A stretch of DNA of 7,306 nt from Ruminococcaceae bacterium UBA1213 (GTDB lineage Bacteria; Bacillota; Clostridia; Oscillospirales; Acutalibacteraceae). The notes beneath the pieces are model-generated. The model ran no database searches. It saw only the letters and a program-made list of their open reading frames with translations, and had not been told where the DNA came from. Position 1 is the stretch's first letter. Each line of letters opens with the position of its first letter. A program made the translations under genes and the position numbers. Location of the stretch: the NCBI GenBank assembly GCA_002309275.1, contig DBXL01000083.1, positions 1,286-8,591 of the forward strand. Direction: 5' to 3'. This document shows positions 4,930-7,306 of this stretch, piece after piece.

Positions 4930-5415
4930 ATGTTATGTCAATCTTGCGGTAAAAGACAGGCTACTACTCATATAAAAACGATTCTCAACGGGGAACTCAA
5001 AGAATATGACCTTTGCCCCGAATGTGCCGAAAAAATGGGCTACGGCTCTTTCTTTGGAAATGTCGGTTTTGACCTCGATAAGCTTTTTGGCAGCTTTATG
5101 GGCGGATTTACTGCAAAGCCTGCCAAACGCTGTCAATGCTGCGGCAGCAGCTTTGAAGATATTGCCAAATCAGGTAAAGTAGGCTGTGCCAACTGCTATG
5201 AAGTTTTCTATGAAGAGCTTCTCCCCTCCGTGCAGAGAATTCACGGAAGAACTTCCCATACGGGAAAGCTTGCACACTCTGCAGGCACTCAAGTTAAAAT
5301 CAGAAATGAACTCGCAAAACTCAAGTCAGAGCTGGAACGTGCCGTTAAAGCCCAGGAATTTGAAAAGGCTGCCGAACTCCGTGACCAGATAAAAGAATTG
5401 GAAAGGAATGAGTGA
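4930..5415 (+). CDS. mcsA: McsA, zinc-binding activator of the arginine kinase McsB (UvrB/UvrC motif protein)
   Basis: A 161-residue cytoplasmic protein that activates McsB and helps deliver CtsR and damaged proteins to ClpC. Four cysteine pairs can be seen: CQSC (residues 3-6), CPEC (29-32), CQCC (Cys68 and Cys71, with an extra Cys70) and CANC (86-89). They form two zinc-binding modules, as in Bacillus McsA. A Gly/Phe-rich linker (38-60) separates them. The C-terminal ~35 residues (125-161) are a charged helical UVR motif, with KLKSELERAVKAQEFEKAAE and LRDQIKELE as its core. Length is slightly below Bacillus McsA (~185). The start at 4930 has AAAGGAGG. The stop lies just before the chosen mcsB start and 8 nt beyond an alternative mcsB ATG, so the two are coupled. 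The protein is identified by both family and context. Confidence 0.93.
   Translation: MLCQSCGKRQATTHIKTILNGELKEYDLCPECAEKMGYGSFFGNVGFDLDKLFGSFMGGFTAKPAKRCQCCGSSFEDIAKSGKVGCANCYEVFYEELLPSVQRIHGRTSHTGKLAHSAGTQVKIRNELAKLKSELERAVKAQEFEKAAELRDQIKELERNE
5402..5407 (+). promoter_or_regulatory. Ribosome binding site that decides the mcsB start
   Basis: AAAGGA sits inside the end of mcsA, immediately before the ATG at 5408 (no spacing) but 9 nt before the ATG at 5417. The second ATG is therefore the better start. Confidence 0.65.
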
Positions 5416-5416
5416 T

Positions 5417-6475
5417 ATGAGCGAAAAAAAATTTGATGCACTGAAAGATGTCAGTGATGTTGTCATCAGCACGAGAATAAGATTTGCAAGAAACCTGCGT
5501 GACTATCCTTTTCCATGCAGACTCTCCGATGAAAATAAAAGAAAAGTTGCCTCAATCGTCAAATCAGCCGTTCTTGACGGACATTCCGCTATATCAAACA
5601 GATTCCGGTATATACAAATGTCCGAGCTCACTCAGGAAGAAGCCGTTTCCCTCGTAGAAAGGCACCTTGTCAGTCCTGAATTCATCTCCGACAGGCAGGG
5701 CAGAGGACTTCTTCTGCTTGATGACGAATCCGTCAGCATTATGATAAATGAAGAGGACCATATCAGAATACAAGTCATCAATCAGGGAATGAGCCTTGAA
5801 AGCACCTATGATTTAGCCGATAAAATCGACACTCTCCTTGATGAACAGCTTAATTTTGCCTTCAATGACAAGCTCGGCTATCTTACTCAGTGTCCCACCA
5901 ATATCGGCACAGGCATGAGAGCCTCTTTAATGCTCCATCTCCCCTCCCTCAAGGAAAGCGGTGCCATGAGCAAAATAAGCTCCTCCCTTTCAAAACTCGG
6001 TCTTGCCATTCGTGGAATGTATGGCGAAGGCTCTGAACCGAAAGGGGCTATCTATCAGCTCTCCAATCAAGTCACACTCGGCATTTCCGAACAGGAAGCC
6101 ATTAACAATCTCCGTGATATAGCTTATCAGCTTGTCACTCAGGAAAGAACCGCCCGTGAAACTCTCGCTAAAAATATCAATATTCAAGACAGGGTTTACC
6201 GCTCCTACGGCATTCTCCAATATGCAAAACTCCTTAACAATGATGAGTGTATGCAGTTGCTTTCAAACGTGCGTTTCGGCGTGGAAGCAGGCTTTTTCTC
6301 CGAAATGGACCTTACCAAAATCAACCGCCTGCTTATTGAAATCCAGCCTGCCACCCTTATGAAAAATATCGGTAAAAAACTCACTCCGCATGAACGTGAC
6401 CGTATCAGAGCCGAACTTGTCAGGACTGCCCTCATGCAGCCACAAGTCCCCTCCTCCCACAGACTTGAAGAATAA
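5417..6475 (+). CDS. mcsB: Protein-arginine kinase McsB
   Basis: A 352-residue ATP:guanido phosphotransferase that phosphorylates arginines on proteins. It marks misfolded proteins for ClpCP and inactivates CtsR. Motifs in order are VVISTRIRFARN (residues 15-26, nucleotide-binding arginines), NEEDHIRIQ (111-119, the phosphagen-kinase acidic loop), LTQCPTNIGTGMRASLMLHLP (catalytic Cys159, 156-176) and RTARE (244-248, phosphate-binding arginine region). The C-terminal HERDRIRAELVR contains the RDxxRA motif (327-332) known in McsB as the allosteric phospho-arginine pocket. Its presence distinguishes this protein from creatine and arginine kinases. Length is normal. Start 5417 leaves a 1-nt gap after the mcsA stop (5413-5415); the alternative ATG 5408 would overlap by 8 nt and add three residues. 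The distance to clpC is unusually long, because a palindromic repeat fills it. The call is firm. Confidence 0.95.
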   Translation: MSEKKFDALKDVSDVVISTRIRFARNLRDYPFPCRLSDENKRKVASIVKSAVLDGHSAISNRFRYIQMSELTQEEAVSLVERHLVSPEFISDRQGRGLLLLDDESVSIMINEEDHIRIQVINQGMSLESTYDLADKIDTLLDEQLNFAFNDKLGYLTQCPTNIGTGMRASLMLHLPSLKESGAMSKISSSLSKLGLAIRGMYGEGSEPKGAIYQLSNQVTLGISEQEAINNLRDIAYQLVTQERTARETLAKNINIQDRVYRSYGILQYAKLLNNDECMQLLSNVRFGVEAGFFSEMDLTKINRLLIEIQPATLMKNIGKKLTPHERDRIRAELVRTALMQPQVPSSHRLEE

Positions 6476-6503
6476 TGTGCAATGTGCAATGTGCAGTGTG
6501 CAA
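6476..6503 (+). repeat. Tandem heptamer array, left arm
   Basis: Four consecutive 7-bp units: TGTGCAA, TGTGCAA, TGTGCAG, TGTGCAA. It forms the left arm of the palindrome described in the larger entry. Confidence 0.9.
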
Positions 6504-6570
6504 TGAATTGTGAGAGAAAAATTTTTAGGAAAAATCAATTTTTTAATTATCGAAAAATAAAAAATAACCG

Positions 6571-6614
6571 TGCATGATGCATTGTACATTGTACACTGCA
6601 CATTGCACATTGTA
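6571..6614 (+). repeat. Tandem heptamer array, right arm
   Basis: Six imperfect 7-bp units in phase from 6571: TGCATGA, TGCATTG, TACATTG, TACACTG, CACATTG, CACATTG, then TA. Units drift gradually from one end to the other, and the last four pair with the left arm. Confidence 0.8.
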
Positions 6615-6617
6615 AAG

Positions 6618-6624
6618 AAAGGGG
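6618..6624 (+). promoter_or_regulatory. Ribosome binding site of clpC
   Basis: AAAGGGG is 8 nt before the ATG at 6633. It lies just outside the base of the palindrome stem (ends 6614), so a folded stem would end about 3 nt before the Shine-Dalgarno and leave it free. Confidence 0.75.
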
Positions 6625-6632
6625 TATGTGTT

Positions 6633-7306
6633 ATGTATAAATTCAACGGTTTTACAGAAAAGGCTAACAATGCCATTAATCTGGCTATCGAGTCCGCTCA
6701 GGATATGGGACACACCTATATCGGCAGTGAACATATTCTTCTCGGACTTCTCAAAAATCAAGACGGGGCAGCTTATACCGTTCTTGAAAAATGCGGTGCA
6801 AGTGCGGATTCTCTGGAAGAACTCATTAAACAGGAAATCGGCACAGGCAGTCAAACCAAACTTTCTCCTGACGACTTCACTCCCCGTGTAAAAAGAATTC
6901 TTCAGACAGCTATCATACAAGCCGGCAGAATGGGACACAACTATGTCGGCACCGAACATATTTTAATCGCCCTCATAGCTGACGGTGACAGCTATGCTGT
7001 CAGATTCCTCCGCTCAACAGGCATTCAGCTTAACAGCATTGTAAAAAATCTCAATGAAACTCTCGGCTCGACTGAAACGGAAAGTGACTTTTCCAATTCA
7101 GGCGAAGGCAAGCCTAAAAACAGCAGTACAAAAATGCTTGACAAGTTCGGCAGGGATTTAACGGAAATTGCACGAAAAGGTGAAATTGACCCCGTTATCG
7201 GCAGACAAAACGAAATTGAAAGGGTTATTCAAATTCTCTCCAGACGTACTAAAAATAATCCCTGTCTTATCGGTGAACCCGGTGTCGGCAAAACCGCCGT
7301 TGCAGA
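6633..7306 (+). CDS. clpC: ClpC, AAA+ unfoldase of the ClpCP protease, 5' part only
   Basis: The first 224 codons of a protein that is normally ~800-850 residues; the window ends inside the first ATPase domain. The N-domain has two Clp_N repeats, one around SAQDMGHTYIGSEHILLGLL (residues 21-40) and one around QAGRMGHNYVGTEHILIAL (96-114). Glu33 and Glu108 align with Glu32 and Glu106 of Bacillus ClpC, the phospho-arginine-binding residues, consistent with McsB-tagged substrates. A linker (~150-166) leads to LDKFGRDLTEIARKGEIDPV and IGRQNEIERVIQILSRRTKN, the entry to AAA+ domain 1. Walker A GEPGVGKT lies at 214-221. The M-domain that separates ClpC from ClpA would lie beyond the edge, so the ClpC call rests on the N-domain and on the ctsR-mcsA-mcsB context. 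It acts in the cytoplasm with ClpP and is expected to be CtsR-controlled from the promoter at 4368-4396. Confidence 0.95.
   Translation, partial: MYKFNGFTEKANNAINLAIESAQDMGHTYIGSEHILLGLLKNQDGAAYTVLEKCGASADSLEELIKQEIGTGSQTKLSPDDFTPRVKRILQTAIIQAGRMGHNYVGTEHILIALIADGDSYAVRFLRSTGIQLNSIVKNLNETLGSTETESDFSNSGEGKPKNSSTKMLDKFGRDLTEIARKGEIDPVIGRQNEIERVIQILSRRTKNNPCLIGEPGVGKTAVA

Larger units (their letters stand above)
6476..6614. repeat. Heptamer-repeat palindrome between mcsB and clpC (MITE-like)
   Basis: A ~139-bp inverted repeat begins at the base after the mcsB stop. The arms 6480-6499 and 6593-6612 are perfect 20-bp reverse complements. With a G-U pair (6500/6592) the stem continues through 6505/6587 to 26 bp, and two more pairs can be added outside. 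Each arm is a tandem of 7-bp units. The left arm is TGTGCAA x4 (6476-6503, one unit TGTGCAG). The right arm, read as + strand, runs TTGTACA, TTGTACA, CTGCACA, TTGCACA from 6582. The 81-nt loop (6506-6586) is very A/T-rich. There is no gene, and no T-run after the right arm, so it is not a standard terminator. It resembles dispersed non-coding palindromic repeats. TAA flanks both sides (6473-6475, 6613-6615) but is too short to prove a target duplication. Confidence 0.8.

Noticed and set aside
6506..6586. A separate clpC promoter inside the palindrome loop
   Set aside because: The loop is A/T-rich and offers partial matches (for example TTGTGA at 6508-6513), but no -10 at proper spacing was found.
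6476..6614. The palindrome as an intrinsic terminator separating mcsB from clpC
   Set aside because: The right arm is followed by TAAAGAAAGGGG, with no T-tract on the + strand, and clpC has no good promoter after it. It is better described as a structured repeat.
6263..6959. Long open frames on the minus strand across the mcsB end, palindrome and clpC start
   Set aside because: They lie antisense to mcsB and clpC, and the repeated Cys/His-rich peptides (of the NVQCTMYN or LHIAHCTL kind) come from translating the heptamer repeats. No Shine-Dalgarno or family resemblance is seen.

Overview
The window looks like ordinary chromosome from a low-to-moderate GC Gram-positive bacterium (Firmicutes/Bacillota, most likely a Clostridia-type anaerobe). 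The reasons are a complete CtsR-McsA-McsB-ClpC heat-shock operon start with CtsR operators, strong AGGAGG-type ribosome binding sites, and YabB/RsmI and DacF-type D-alanyl-D-alanine carboxypeptidase genes with Firmicute-like sequences. The exact genus cannot be read from the sequence. I see no phage, plasmid, transposase, CRISPR array, rRNA or tRNA gene.

Left part (1-3122, + strand): the 3' end of a tRNA adenine-N6 methyltransferase gene (YabB/TrmN6 family) overlaps rsmI (16S rRNA C1402 2'-O-methyltransferase) by 4 nt. rsmI is followed 14 nt later by maf (nucleotide pyrophosphatase) and, after 47 nt, by a DacF-like secreted D-Ala-D-Ala carboxypeptidase. These four genes read as one run, with no good promoter seen between them. 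The maf-dacF junction is unusual. Maf ends in a lysine tail encoded by A-runs with two A AAA AAG heptamers, and the dacF start codon lies inside a perfect 9-bp inverted repeat followed at once by seven T.

Middle (3088-4215, - strand): a second serine D-Ala-D-Ala carboxypeptidase (peptidase S11), anchored by an N-terminal membrane helix, converges on the first. The two coding regions overlap tail to tail by 35 bp.

Intergenic region 4216-4453 separates the minus-strand carboxypeptidase from ctsR. It holds a probable promoter for each gene, four GAGAAAA-type repeats phased at exactly 10 bp, and a cluster of CtsR operators that flank and overlap the ctsR promoter.

Right part (4454-7306, + strand): ctsR, mcsA, mcsB and the first 224 codons of clpC. 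CtsR is the repressor. McsB is the protein-arginine kinase that inactivates CtsR and tags proteins for ClpC. McsA is its zinc-binding activator. ClpC is the AAA+ unfoldase whose N-domain reads phospho-arginine. The usually tight mcsB-clpC junction is opened by a 157-nt gap almost filled by a heptamer-repeat palindrome with a 26-bp stem (6480-6505 with 6587-6612). It resembles a small non-coding mobile or repetitive element.

Nothing here forces the conclusion of a new biological system. The observations most worth checking are the palindrome inside the ctsR operon, the maf-dacF junction (slippery tail plus start-codon hairpin), the phased repeats, and the multi-site CtsR control region.
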